Source: Telopea speciosissima (taxonomy: Eukaryota; Streptophyta; Magnoliopsida; Proteales; Proteaceae). From it: a stretch of 64,000 bases of DNA. The DNA lies in contig NC_057923.1 of assembly GCF_018873765.1 (NCBI RefSeq), forward strand, positions 11,668,413-11,732,412, in the 5' to 3' direction. Each line of letters opens with the position of its first letter. The first letter of the stretch is position 1. The position numbers and the translations under genes were made by a program. Shown piece by piece: positions 25,616-37,329 of this stretch. The notes beneath the pieces are model-generated. The model ran no database searches and was not told where the DNA came from. It saw only the letters and a list, made by a program, of their open reading frames with translations.

Positions 25616-26561
25616 TTAAGGGCATATTAAAACAGGATCAAGTTTTTCTTTATCCATGATGAAGAGATTTCCTAGCTTAATTGTCATACACTAAGATGAT
25701 AATTATGACCTTCGATTTCCTTCACTGAGTCCAATAAAACCATTGTGACCGCGATTCTAGTCTTGATATAACAATCATATTTTGGGATTTAGATATTGCT
25801 TTCTTGATGTATACGTATATATACATCACATGGCGTCTTAATAAATTAAGTGGATGAATTATCAATTAGTAATATGATTAAGCGATATAATTTATTTAAT
25901 ATGTTATAATATGTTACAAAGAGACAAGGGGGAAGTATAGGACTTGGGAAATTAATGTAACCCCTTGGCTTATCTCTTCTTGTGTCTTAATGGCATGTCA
26001 TTTGACTTTTTCTCTATCTTAATTGCAAGAGAAATAAAGGGGCTGCAAGTGAAATCAAAACAAAACCAAAATGAAAACTTTTGTATTTATTACCTAATAT
26101 GATTATGTAATTATAATGGAAGTGAACTGCGAAAAATATTGACATAACAATTTTGAACCCTTACGTGGATTTTCTAGTTGCTTGCATTTAGACTCATAAT
26201 TTATCGTGTTTGGTGGTTGCAAACACCATCTTTCATTGTAAATCCATCTCAACTTTCGACCAGGAGTTTCTCCTATTGCTTAATAAATTTATCCTTTCAA
26301 TTAAAAAAAAATTTATTTGTAATTGACTCTGAAACATTCTAAATCTGACGACTAAAATTTATTAAATTCTACAACCAAATTCTTTAGACTTTTTGAAGGA
26401 AAATAAATATTTATGTAAAGTATGAAACCATATTTAGTAAGAATTTAAGGTAGTTTCACAATCGCAATTAAAATTTTTCTTTTTCATTGTAAAATTGATT
26501 TTACTTTCCTTCCCTTGCAATATGATAGAGCCTAAATTCAATTTTATATATATAAAGGAAA

Positions 26562-26726
26562 GAGAATGCTATCTGGTCATGTGGCCCCTACACCAACATG
26601 GGGGCCAATGAGAGCACGTGTAAGGGCATGAACATGGATGAAATTGTTTATTTAATAAGGAGCATGATGGTAATTTTGCATGCTCCTATGTTTGGGATAG
26701 GGGTCATGCTATCAGGTAGCATTCTT
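26562..26726. mobile_element. MITE with GAATGCTA terminal repeats
   Basis: The left end AGAGAATGCTATCTGGTCATG pairs with the right end CATGCTATCAGGTAGCATTC in reverse complement. The interior (GGGGCCAATGAGAGCACGTG, then GGGCATGAAC) is shared in part with 58150-58270. The element at 38583-38822 has similar ends. It is non-coding, about 165 bp. Confidence 0.65.
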
Positions 26727-27751
26727 TTTTCCATAAAATAAATTCCCAAAATAGGGATGTTTGATTAACCAAATAAGGGAAAATTATCCTGGTTGTAATT
26801 CATAATATCATTCCATGTTAAAAATAAGGAAGAAAGTTTTTTGTGGGGGGAGAGTACCGTCATGCTCAAACACAAGGGACGAAATGATCGCCCGCTCCCC
26901 ATGAAAGGCGGAAATTCCATCCGCATGAAACCAATGTACGCACCCATAAGGGCCACTCTCCTCCACAGAGAACACCGACCCTAAAAATAATTAATGAGGG
27001 CTCCTATAAGGAATGAAAGAAATAAATGGTGGTGAACCAATTAAGGGAAAATGACCATAATATATCTTCTTAATAAAGTAATTCATAAAATAAAATTATT
27101 TTCCTTTAAAAATAATTTTAATTAGATTTTTTTTGTGGGGGAAAAAAGAGAGCAACAACCAAAATACTAATTAAACAGATACTTATTTCTTGGCTAATGA
27201 TCCATATATAATTTAAAATATTTCTTTGGGTAAAATATAATAAAACAAGGGTAATCATTTTTCCATAAAATACCATAACTTCTTATTTCCAAAAGCATGT
27301 TATTAAGAAATTTATCTTCTCAAGCGCAGTGCACCTCACTTAAGAATTCAACTGTCCACCCAGCACTAGAGAGGTTAAAAAGACAATACTGCCCATGTTT
27401 TTACGGTTGGGTGCACCACACTTGAGAAGATGAAAATCCATGTTATTAGTGATTAATTTTTTCTTTTCTAATAAAAAAAAAACCCTAATTTTTTTTATTT
27501 TTAGAATAGCTTCTAATATCATGTAATTTTTCATTAAATTAATCAGATGATGATATTGGATTTTGAATAAAAAATGCCAAAATCAGTCTTAAGGAAAGGA
27601 GTAATGTAAATTAGGTAATAACGAGGGAGCCAACTGTGAAAACAGAAATGGATATAAAGTTAATAATAAAGGGGGCCAACTGTAATATTAAGGCACGACA
27701 AGTTGTCTGGTTTGTTATCTATTTCCCACGCTTCAGTCCTTATTCGAGAGT

Positions 27752-27758
27752 TATAAAA
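27752..27758 (+). promoter_or_regulatory. Probable TATA box of DXR
   Basis: TATAAAA lies 170 bp upstream of the DXR start codon in an otherwise suitable context (GAGTTATAAAACACG). It predicts a transcription start near 27785 and a leader of about 140 nt, which is usual for plants. Inference from position and motif only. Confidence 0.5.
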
Positions 27759-27927
27759 CACGAACACTTCACAGTGAGTCGTCCACGAGCTTGGTTTAGA
27801 TCCCCCTATCTTGTCTGTTTATACTCTTTCTTATCATCTTCTTGACCCTCTCTTGTTTTGAACATATAATCAAAATACATAATTTGTTTTGTTCTCCAAA
27901 TCTGGTGTTGTTCTTCCTCCAGTAGTA

Positions 27928-30900
27928 ATGGCTCTGAAATTCTCTTCGCCGATGGAAGTCCGGAGTGTTTCCTTTCTGGATTCTAGTAAACTCAACCTTC
28001 ATAGGTTTAAAGGTTTGATTTTTTCCCCTTCTCCTTCTAGCTCTTTTGCAACTTCTTCTGTCTCTCTTTTGCTCTTTCTTTAGCTGCTTGAATTGTACTG
28101 TTTGACTTTATTTCATCGTTTCTGTTGATTGCATAATCAGACGAGCTTACTTCAATTTTCTTTGTTGACTTAATTTGGCCAAATAATGGTTTCTCCATCG
28201 AATTGAAGTATAATTTCAGCATATTTCAGTGTTCATTTACTTATTAGTTCGGTCCGGCATTTCCAATTTTGTGCACAGTTCGATTATTGATTATATTGCT
28301 CTGCTGGGTTATTCATTTGGTTTGGTTTTTCGACTTCTTTGTATTTGTAAGAAGGATTTAAAAATTGAATTTGAATTCACGAATTTGGAGTTGCTTTGAA
28401 GTGTAACAGTACAGGTCTTGTTGTTTGGATTGGTATATGAATTCAGGTATCTATTATCGTGCTACTTTACTTTATGGTTTCAAATAGTATTTCTCAAAAC
28501 CATTACAAAACATGGAGAGATTTTGTGTATTCTGAGATTTTATATTCCAAGGATTTTTCACCTTGTCTTTTTTTGTGAGGAGGTTGTTGGCTTGGAAGCT
28601 GTATACTTCTTTCATGTTTCGATTTTCAACAATCTATTGTTGCTTGCATATATGCTTCTTACTGGCAGAATTGATCTGTTTGCCTTAAGGTTTTGTTCAA
28701 TTATCAGTTGAACTTGAAATTTTGGTCTTCTTTGAATTTGCAGGGGGATTTGCTTTCAAGAAAAAGGATAATGGACCAAAATTTGGTGGAAAAGTTTGTT
28801 GTTCAGCACAGCCACCTCCTCCAGCCTGGCCAGGACGAGCAGTCCCAGAGCCAGGACACAAGATTTGGGATGGTCCAAAGCCTATCTCCATCGTTGGATC
28901 CACTGGTTCCATTGGAACCCAGGTACTATATCTCCAAATATGTAAATAAATTATTTACTTTTACACTTGTATACATCCCTTCCTTTAGAACTTACTTTGT
29001 AAGTGTCTGGGTCTTCCATGCTACAATTCCTTTACTCATAGATTAGTTTAGTTTCCTTTTTCCGTCTGTGTACTGTAATGGATTCAGTTAGACTTAATTT
29101 TGTTAGAATTGGTGCCTTCTATTTAGTCCTCATAGTTGAAAAGCTTTGTTGTCCTCATTTAAATTTTCTATTTTTCTCCGTTGAACAATTTTGGGATATT
29201 TTTTAATGTGTTGCTTTCAGACTTTGGACATTGTTGGTGAGAACCCTGATAAGTTCAGGGTTGTGGCTCTGGCAGCTGGTTCCAATGTGACACTTCTTGC
29301 CGATCAGGTGATGACATTTCTAATTTTAAATTTCTGGAAAAGTGTGAGGTGGTTTTAAATTTCAGAAGCTGTTAAATCAAGTTTGTTTGGTGCTCATTAG
29401 TTTTTATGAATTTACAAAATAATAATAATAGGTGAAGAGATTCAAGCCTCAGTTGGTTGCTGTTAGAAATGAATCATTACTTGCTGAACTCAAGGAGGCT
29501 TTGGCTGATGCCGACTACAGCCCTGAGATCATTCCTGGAGAGCAAGGTGTTGTAGAGGTTGGCTGCTATATTACACTGCTCTAGCTTCTTGGATTGTAGT
29601 TACAAAATCATCCATTGATCTGCATTGCTTTCATTCATCCTCAGGTTGCTCGCCACCCAGATGCTGTCACAGTAGTTACAGGAATAGTAGGTTGTGCGGG
29701 TTTGAAGGTAAAGGCTGAAATCCCTTTGTTTGACTATCATTGCTTTTTGGTATATACATTACATGGATCCCACCTCTTAAAGCTTTGTCTTGAGTGCTTG
29801 TGGGCCGTCCCACCCCTTAAAACTGTAGGGAAAGGAGCTTTAAGATAAAAAGAGCTGGAAATATTTTCAACCTCTGGAGAATGTATTGCTTTAGCACCTC
29901 TAGTTAATGTATTTGTTTAGCACCTCTAGTCACCCTCGACAGTCCCTTAGGTTGCTTGCTTCTTAGAGAAAGAGGATGTAACACATCTACATATGGTGAA
30001 GAAAGAGAAGCCAAGCAAGAAGAGAACCCATATCCTTGCTGAAAAGTTCAATCAAGAACCAAACTAAACGTCATCCTCAATACAAGAAAGAACCTGAATT
30101 GATTTCATAAAATTGAATGTCAAGGGCTCCAAGATCAATATAGTGGCTGTCCCAACTCCCTACCTAGTTAAAATAGGATGATTAAACACTAGCATATGCT
30201 TGGGGATGGGAGAATCTTCAATGTCACACGATCTTAAATACATTTAATTTCACTAAAATACCCATGTACTGATGAAAAAAAGAATAAAATCTATTTAACC
30301 AAAATAAAAAAAAAGGAATAAATCCTATAAATCAAATAAAGGATAGATTACACTTACCTCCCATGAGATTCCCAATAACTAGAGTAGCCATCCCTTGGGT
30401 TTCTGACTATTTACACCTCCCTTGAGTTGGCTAACTAAACTCTAAGTGAAAAATTGAATCAATACTGAATTTTGTTTTAAAATGTTCTTTAGGATTATCA
30501 AAAGTCTAAACAAACTTATTTCATGATGACAAAATATACCTCACACTCTTCTTCTAAATCCATAATACTCTCGACCATGTAATTTTTGTATTATTCATTG
30601 GAATGATTGGATAGGTCCCAAAAATAACATGGTTTGTCCTTGATCATGTGAATATTTCCAAGACCAGGATCCATTCAGTGGCCGCTCTTGGTCCTTAAAA
30701 CATTCATATGCAATCTGGAGGAGGGTTCTTACATGGGTTGGATTTTGAAGAGTTGTGAAATTTCTTTGATAAGCTGTTAATTTTCTTCAGGTGATATTAC
30801 GATATAACTGCTCTGGGTTACTTAAGGATGAGTTTGGATGGCAGTAAATCCTTAGGTTAAAGAATTGTTTATTAGTTGTTTTGTGCGTGGGGGTCTGGGG

Positions 30901-33900
30901 AGGGTCATAAGGCTGCGTACATTATGACCCTCCCCAGACCCCGCACTGGGTACACCCTTTGAGTGTGGGGTTAAATCATAAATGATTATGACAACAAGGA
31001 AAGATTGAATCAGGGGATTTGGTGACATTGTAGTATTTTTTTGGGTATATATACAGTGTAAATGAATGGAATAAAAGCAATAAAAGGAGCTGCATTACAT
31101 TTCTAAATAAGAGAAATATATATTTCCATGCTATAGGATGTGGTGGTAGTTTGTTCCCTGTCAAAACTCCTATCCAGTTTCCTATTTCAGTAAATGGTAA
31201 GATTTGACCTAAAGCTACTAAAAGTGACTGCTAAGAGAGTTTAATGGATTATTTTGAGTTTTGGAGTGAAATTACAGAACTGTGTAGAAGTTCTGATACA
31301 GGTGCAACATTAACACTTAGGTACCCAAATATTGCGGGTCATAGATTAGAAGTTAAAACATACTCGGAAGGAACCAGTACCATTGACTGTTGAAGTCAAA
31401 ACATTCTCTGCATGCAGCATACTTCGTATGATGACCCTGTTTACATATATCACTTATCTGGGAAGCTGGGGGTAATCTTTTTACTGCATCCCCAGCAATA
31501 GACTCCTCATATGTTTTGGAGAACGAAAATAGGGAGAGTCAGGGTTGATACCATGGCCTGGTAATGTTGTGCCTCAAAGGATTTCTGATAATGCACATCT
31601 GTTCGGACTGATTCACTCACTATTGAGGAGAAGCTTTTTATCACTTGTCAGCATTCTTGGTAGAATGTGGTGACCTCTTGAGGTTGTTTCATTTCAGCTT
31701 TGAGGGGAGGAGGCCATGGGTTGGCATGTGACTGCCACATTGGTGGGTGGAGTTTGCTAAGCTCCACCTAGAGGAAATTATGATGTGGAGCTTCCTTTTA
31801 GTGGTTTTGAAGAAGAAGAAGATGGTAGGAGGAGAAAGAGGAAGATCCAGAACTTTTATGCAGGGCAAAGGAGGCTTCTCTAAAAGTGATCCAAATTAGT
31901 AAGACTGGAATTAATTTAGTGCCTTTGTGCCCTTTTCCCTTCTCTTCGCTTGTATCTTTCTTTTTCCTCCTTTCCCTATAAAATTATTTTTTCTGTCGCC
32001 GACCAAAGAAAACGTTGGCATTAATCAAGTGCAATGTTGCTCCGTTTGGGCCTGGAGGTACTTGAGAAAGCCTGAGAATTTCTTTCTCACCTCACAATTG
32101 TGGCTATTGGGTAAAAAAATTGATTGCATTGATCACCTGGTCAAAGCATTGCAATTTTTTAATCAATGACCATGAAAAACTAGATTGCAACTTGAGGGTG
32201 GGCCTGGGTGCAACGGTAAGGTTGCTCCATTGTGACCAAGTGGTCACAGGTTCGAGTCTGGAAACAATCTCTCTGCAAAAGCAGGGGTAAGGCTGCATAC
32301 ATTATAACCCTCCCTACTCCCTAGACCCTGCAGTGGCGGGAGCCTCATGTACTGGGTACACCCCACGTTTCCTCACCTCTCTATTACTTGCTCCTGTTAT
32401 TGCTAAAGCTTTCTTATTAACAATCGGAGAAACGTTGTTCCAAATAACTTATGGATTACTTTTAAGAATGCATAACTACACTGACTTATAAGAATGAACA
32501 AATAATGGAAACCTAAGCCATTTAGCTGACCACTGCTCCTTTATTGTGTTTGCAGCCCACAGTAGCTGCAATAGAAGCAGGAAAAGATATAGCACTGGCA
32601 AATAAAGAGACTTTGATTGCTGGAGGTCCTTTTGTGCTTCCACTTGCTCGCAAGCATAAAGTGAAAATACTTCCTGCTGATTCAGAACATTCTGCCATAT
32701 TTCAGGTATGAACGTGTTTTCTTACTGGTATCTCCACCTCCGTCCCCAATCCCCTGAATATATATCTGGTCCATAAATTGGGGTTATAAGTTTGAGATTC
32801 TGCCATCTCATGGTGGACGTCCTTTTTGCAATGATATGAGAAGGAAATTTTTGGGTATTTACTGTCTTTAACAATTTCATGTTCATGTAAGATGCATCCT
32901 TTTGGCTCCATCCTTTTTTCAATGCTGATTAGAGAAGCTGAGAGTGATATTTCTGTCTCCAGTGTATCCAGGGTTTGCCAGAGGGTGCACTTCGTCGCAT
33001 TATTTTGACTGCTTCAGGAGGAGCTTTCAGGTGTGAAGTCATAACACAACTTGAGTGTTTCTTTTTCTTTTTTTTTGGTAATAAACTTGAGTGTTTCAAA
33101 CCCCACATAGCTTGCCACTTTTTAAAGGGAAAGAAGAAAGCAAATGTAAAGAATGGAAGATGATTTTCCGGTTACATACTTTCACTTTGAAAAGTGAAAT
33201 GACTTGATTAATATTAAGATGCACTTATTTATGCTATATATGAATTAAGAACATGCTTCTAAGCACTTGATAATTCTGGCACTGCATGTCACCTAAATTC
33301 CTAACCTGAAAGTTGGTAATTATCTTTCTCAATATGAACTCTTTTCTCATTGAGAGGAAGTGAGTAAAACAATTAGATTTCAGTCTATTCATAATGGTTT
33401 ATTAATTTGGAAAAGCACATATCTTTTACACTGTACCTTCAATTATAAAGCCAACCTTTGGAACCTAGGGCTAACAAGTATTTGTGGTTTCCGCAACAGG
33501 GATTTTCCTGTTGAAAAATTGAAAGAAGTGAAAGTTGCTGATGCTTTAAAACACCCTAACTGGAATATGGGAAAGAAGATAACAGTTGATTCTGCTACCC
33601 TTTTCAATAAGGTTTTCTATTCTTTCCTTGTCGGCTACTTGCTTTCTAGATTTTTTTTTTCATATGTTATGTTACCTTCTAAATTATGCATCCTCTGAGG
33701 TCCTAAAGCCGTGCAACCTTTTATTTCTTGCACACCCTTTCCCCTATTAACAGGGCCTAGAAGTAATTGAAGCCCACTATCTCTTTGGGGCTGAATATGA
33801 TAATATTGAGATTGTGATTCATCCACAGTCAATCATACACTCGATGATTGAGACACAGGTTCATTTCTTGCCTTTTCCATCATCTAGCTATTTCTTTGAT

Positions 33901-36384
33901 AATTTATTTCTCTCTTTGTTTTTGAATATTTGATATAATTCTAAGAGGATACATTGAATGTATTAACGCTTTGCAAAAAAATTTTTGGATTTCTGGAGGC
34001 ATTGGAATTGAAGTTACATGAAATAGAAATTTTGATTTTAAACACTAGATCCTCTGTGCTGATAGATTTGGATTTCTTTTTCTTTTTTCCAGGATTCATC
34101 CGTCTTGGCTCAGTTAGGGTGGCCTGACATGCGTTTGCCAATACTTTACACACTATCTTGGCCAGACAGAATTTACTGCTCTGAGATAACCTGGCCTCGT
34201 CTTGATCTTTGCAAGTAGGGTTCTCTTTCCCTTTCATTGTATTATACTTCTACTTTCAATATTGCAGCAGCAAATAAGTACATTATTGCTAATCTTCAAT
34301 AAAATAAAAAATATATAAAAGGGCGTACCCAGTGCACAAGGCTCCCACTGCGGTGTCTGGGGAACCTCCGCTTCGCGGAGAGGCTATTTCCCGATTCGAA
34401 CCCACGACCACTAGGTTGCAATGGAACAACCTTACCGTTGCACCAAGATCCGCCCTCTATGCTAATCTTCAATACAAAGAACAAAAAAAGAAAGATAAGA
34501 AGGATAAAAATCAATTACGAAATTAAGGTGACAGCTTTTCTAATTCCTTGGAATCCCTTCATATGCTGTTCTTACCCAGTGTCTTCAACTCTTTCTTTCT
34601 TTTTTGAGCTGTTTTTTTTTGTTTAAGCGTTAATGCTAAACTTGAAAACATGATGTCATATTAATGGTGTGCATCTATCAATCATAGGCATATCCCAATA
34701 ATTCAACTTAATGTCGTGAGAAAGGACAGGCTTCTATTTTTGGATGATAAATGGCACAAATTTATACTCATCCTCTAGATAAGTCGTAGCCAAACTAATG
34801 GATATTTTCTCTCTTGTCCAAACCATATTCATCACTTGTAAATTTGTAAGCTTGCAAATTGATCTGTTCGCAGTGTTAAAAGTCCAGTTTATACTCATAT
34901 TTGAGTTTGATGTTAACTGAACTCCTAGGACAATCATAGTCGTTATGGAAAGCATTTTTCATGAAAAGTTTTTGTTGCTGATCGGTAAAGAGTTACTTGG
35001 AATAATTTGAATCCCTGGTATTATTAGGTAATGGAGAGCCAAGTTGAACTTTTGGTTAGTTTTATTTATTTTCTTTCATATTATTGTATTTGAAATGGAA
35101 TGATGCAGGCTTGGTTCCCTATCATTCAAAGCTCCTGATAATGATAAATACCCATCTATGAATCTTGCCTATGCTGCTGGACGAGCTGGAGGCACCATGA
35201 CTGGGGTTCTTAGTGCAGCAAATGAGAAAGCTGTGGAGATGTTTATTGATGAAAAGTACGTACTTTTGTGTCATGATTTCTCCCCCCCCCCCCCCAATTT
35301 ATCCGAGTGACTTATTTTCTCTTGTTGCTTGTCTCTCATCGAATTTCTTCTTTTTCGGTTCTCTCTTGTCTAAAGGCTTATGTCTTCTACGGAGGATCTG
35401 AAGAATTTAAAATCACATTTATGTTCTCAGAATATAGGAAAACGTTTCTTTTTGCTACAGAAATAATCTCGCAACTTGTCACTGAAAATTAAACTTTCAA
35501 ACTAATGCTTGAACGAGTTCGAAATCAACTGCAAATATGCTAGCTTTTTTTCCCTACTAGTTTTAAACTTCAGCATGTGTGTTAAACAGATGTGGGGTTC
35601 TATGAAGTATCAAAGAATAATATCCTGTGATAATGTTATTTAGAAGCATGATTCACTGAGAAAAAAATATTATCTAGATTCATAGGAGCACATTGAAACT
35701 ATGTTGTATTTAATAATGGTAGAACCTAATGGTTCCTTCCTGACCTAAAGCTATCTGATCAATAAGAACAATGCTGGTGAAAATGCTTGTTGTCACTTAA
35801 AGTATCTCGATAATCAATATTTTGGTGCTACCTATCGTTGAAGTGTATCTTCATTACTATAGTGTTTTGTTGAAAAGAAGAAAATAATATCTACAGAGAG
35901 GAAAAGAGTGTTGATTAAACTAGGTCTGAGGAGGGGTGCAAATGCCTCTTCTAAGAATGAAGAAATAAAGTCCTTTTCTGAAACAACTGCATTGTCTACA
36001 CTGTATGCTGTGGGTTTTTTGATCATCTCAATGACCCTCAGTTTGATTTGATATGGCTTGTTGCTTTTTCAATGTTACCAAATCTTGGATCAGATATGCT
36101 GGAATACTCTAAAATAGCTTTACCTATCACAATGACCAATGCTGCTGATTGCCTGATTTTCTTATAATCTTCAAATTCATCTGCTGCTGATGAGTATGTG
36201 GCATGCCCCTTTCAGAATCAGCTACCTGGATATTTTCAAAGTTGTGGAGGAGACATGCGATAAGCACCAGGCAGAATTAGTGGCAAGCCCATCTCTCGAG
36301 GAGATCGTACACTATGATCTGTGGGCCCGGAAGTTTGCTGCAAATTTACAACCATCATCTGGCTTAAGTCCCGTCCCTGCATGA
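27928..36384 (+). CDS. DXR: 1-deoxy-D-xylulose 5-phosphate reductoisomerase (DXR), plastid
   Basis: DXR converts DXP to 2-C-methyl-D-erythritol 4-phosphate with NADPH, the committed step of the plastid MEP pathway. Exons: 27928-28012, 28744-28922, 29221-29307, 29432-29557, 29645-29707, 32556-32705, 32963-33030, 33500-33611, 33754-33858, 34093-34214, 35109-35255, 36216-36384. They sum to 1413 nt, 470 aa plus stop (Arabidopsis 477). Residues 1-49 form a Ser-rich transit peptide ending KVCCSA. The plant Pro-rich [13 protein letters not shown] (52-64) follows. The NADPH loop is GSTGSIGTQ at 80-88. Metal ligands lie in [12 protein letters not shown] (Asp222, Glu224) and [11 protein letters not shown] (Glu293). 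[17 protein letters not shown] and [20 protein letters not shown] are all intact. The ATG at 27928 matches the usual start. Intron 5 (2.85 kb) and intron 10 carry SINEs. The C-terminus reads PVPA where Arabidopsis has PVHA. Confidence 0.97.
30883..30961 (+). mobile_element. Truncated Au SINE 3' part in DXR intron 5
   Basis: The sequence AAGGCTGCGTACATTATGACC, then CCAGACCCCGCACTGGGTACACCC, is the 3' half of an Au SINE. It is preceded by an inverted copy of its GGGGTCTGGGGAGGGTCATAA part, so 30889-30942 forms a palindrome. The 5' promoter half is missing. Confidence 0.65.
32195..32364 (+). mobile_element. Au SINE in DXR intron 5
   Basis: Nearly full length and in the same orientation as DXR. 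It has the tRNA-like start GGGTGCAACGGTAAGGTTG, the B box GGTTCGAGTCTGGAAAC, CAGGGGTAAGGCTGC, GACCCTGCAGTGGCGGGAGCC and the terminal GTACTGGGTACACCCC. These match the Au SINE layout known from many angiosperms. No exact target duplication was found. It lies about 190 bp before exon 6. Confidence 0.85.
34321..34457 (-). mobile_element. Au SINE in DXR intron 10, with 15-bp target duplication
   Basis: Antisense to DXR. The minus strand starts GGGCGGATC, has the B-box-like GGTTCGAATCGGG and ends GTGCACTGGGTACGCCC with a T-rich tail (the A/T tract 34302-34320). It is flanked by the perfect 15-bp repeat TGCTAATCTTCAATA at 34287-34301 and 34460-34474. This makes it a clear target-primed insertion and relatively young. 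An internal stretch has been altered to CTTCGCGGAG. Confidence 0.9.
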
Positions 36385-36586
36385 CTTGCAGCAAACCTTA
36401 CATAACTAAGACAATCCTTTGACTGGGATCTGGTGACCTTCAGCCTACAATGGGAATTATGGTGGAGATGCATTTGAAGCTGAAGCAACTGTATTATAAT
36501 TCTCGATGATAACAGCAGAGCATCTCTAAATGTATGATTGCATGCATTAGTTTCTTGTTGGTTAACAGAAAATTTTATTTGATGTC

Positions 36587-36592
36587 AATAAA
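36587..36592 (+). terminator. Probable DXR polyadenylation signal
   Basis: AATAAA lies about 200 bp after the DXR stop codon and is followed by an A-rich stretch. Plausible near-upstream element of the 3' end; inferred from motif and position. Confidence 0.45.
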
Positions 36593-36889
36593 AAAGGGAA
36601 ATTTTGTAGTAAAAAAAAAAGAAGAAGAAGAAAAGATGATGCATTTCAATTTAAAAAAACAATAAAACATCTCTTTTACCTCCTCTTTTCAGTTCTTTTG
36701 GATTCTCCTTTATGTTGGTTTAAGTAGTGCATAAATATGATGTTATAAATCACCTAAGATAAAAAAAGTGCAATTAAAACATAACCCTTTGAATCTAACT
36801 TCTTAGGTAAAATGTTTAATGTTTGTTAGCTCTCAAATAATGGACTATAACTTGGGTATTAAAATCATTTAATCCAATTATTAGTAAGG

Positions 36890-37101
36890 CGGTGGTCATA
36901 GATCACCAGAACAACAAAGACAAGGCTTCTGTTGTGCCCCTACTCGAGTAAGGCGTGCGCCAGAACAAGCTGAAAAACTACAGTGCACGCGTTAGCGCAA
37001 CGGTGCTCGTAGATCAGCTTTACTCCGCCTAAGTGCTTGCTGGATTCGTGCACTAGCTGATCGTAGACCACCGTTGCGCGTTAGTGATCGTAGACCAACC
37101 T
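36890..37101. repeat. GC-rich imperfect palindrome
   Basis: The outer arms GGTGGTCATAGATCACC and the complement of GTGATCGTAGACCAACC pair imperfectly. Inner arms at 36991-37018 (GTTAGCGCAACGGTG region) and 37056-37083 (CACCGTTGCGCGTTA region) pair better. Its GC content is well above its surroundings. It could be a fold-back element; not assigned to a family. Confidence 0.5.
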
Positions 37102-37238
37102 TTTCTTGCTGCTGGTCTATATTGATTCTGACTTGAAGGATCTCTTAGGTGAGAGCTGGTAATAATTCCCCTCTATCCTCTAGGGGAGTGATTCTAAGGT
37201 GGAAGTGTTTTCTCCTAATCACTTCCAACACTAAAAAG

Positions 37239-37329
37239 ACTTACCCAGTTCATGAGGCTCCTGCCACTACAGGGTCTAGGAAGGGTCATAATATATGCAC
37301 CCTTACCCCTGTTGTTTCCAAAGTCTAAC
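37239..37329 (-). mobile_element. Truncated Au SINE fragment
   Basis: The plus strand reads ACTTACCCAGTTCATGAGGCTCC, then GGGTCTAGGAAGGGTCATAA and CACCCTTACCCCTGTTG, which is the 3' half of an Au SINE on the minus strand. The promoter half is missing. Confidence 0.7.

Larger units (their letters stand above)
18189..27927. other. Gene-free region between the AMSH-like gene and DXR
   Basis: Apart from 3' and 5' flanks of the neighbouring genes I see no gene on either strand; open frames are short and unconserved. The recognisable contents are a fold-back MITE (19414-19608), a small palindromic MITE (21012-21137), a hAT-like element (22457-22881), a short repeat shared with 39234-39412 (24525-24660), an Au SINE (25436-25615) and a MITE (26562-26726). 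Stretches around 20000-20900, 23000-24500 and 27000-27700 are AT-rich with nothing recognised. TATA and leader of DXR occupy the last 180 bp. Confidence 0.6.

Noticed and set aside
32195-32364. A tRNA gene suggested by the GGTTCGAGTCT box
   Set aside because: No cloverleaf can be completed; the sequence continues as an Au SINE body and ends in the family's 3' motif.
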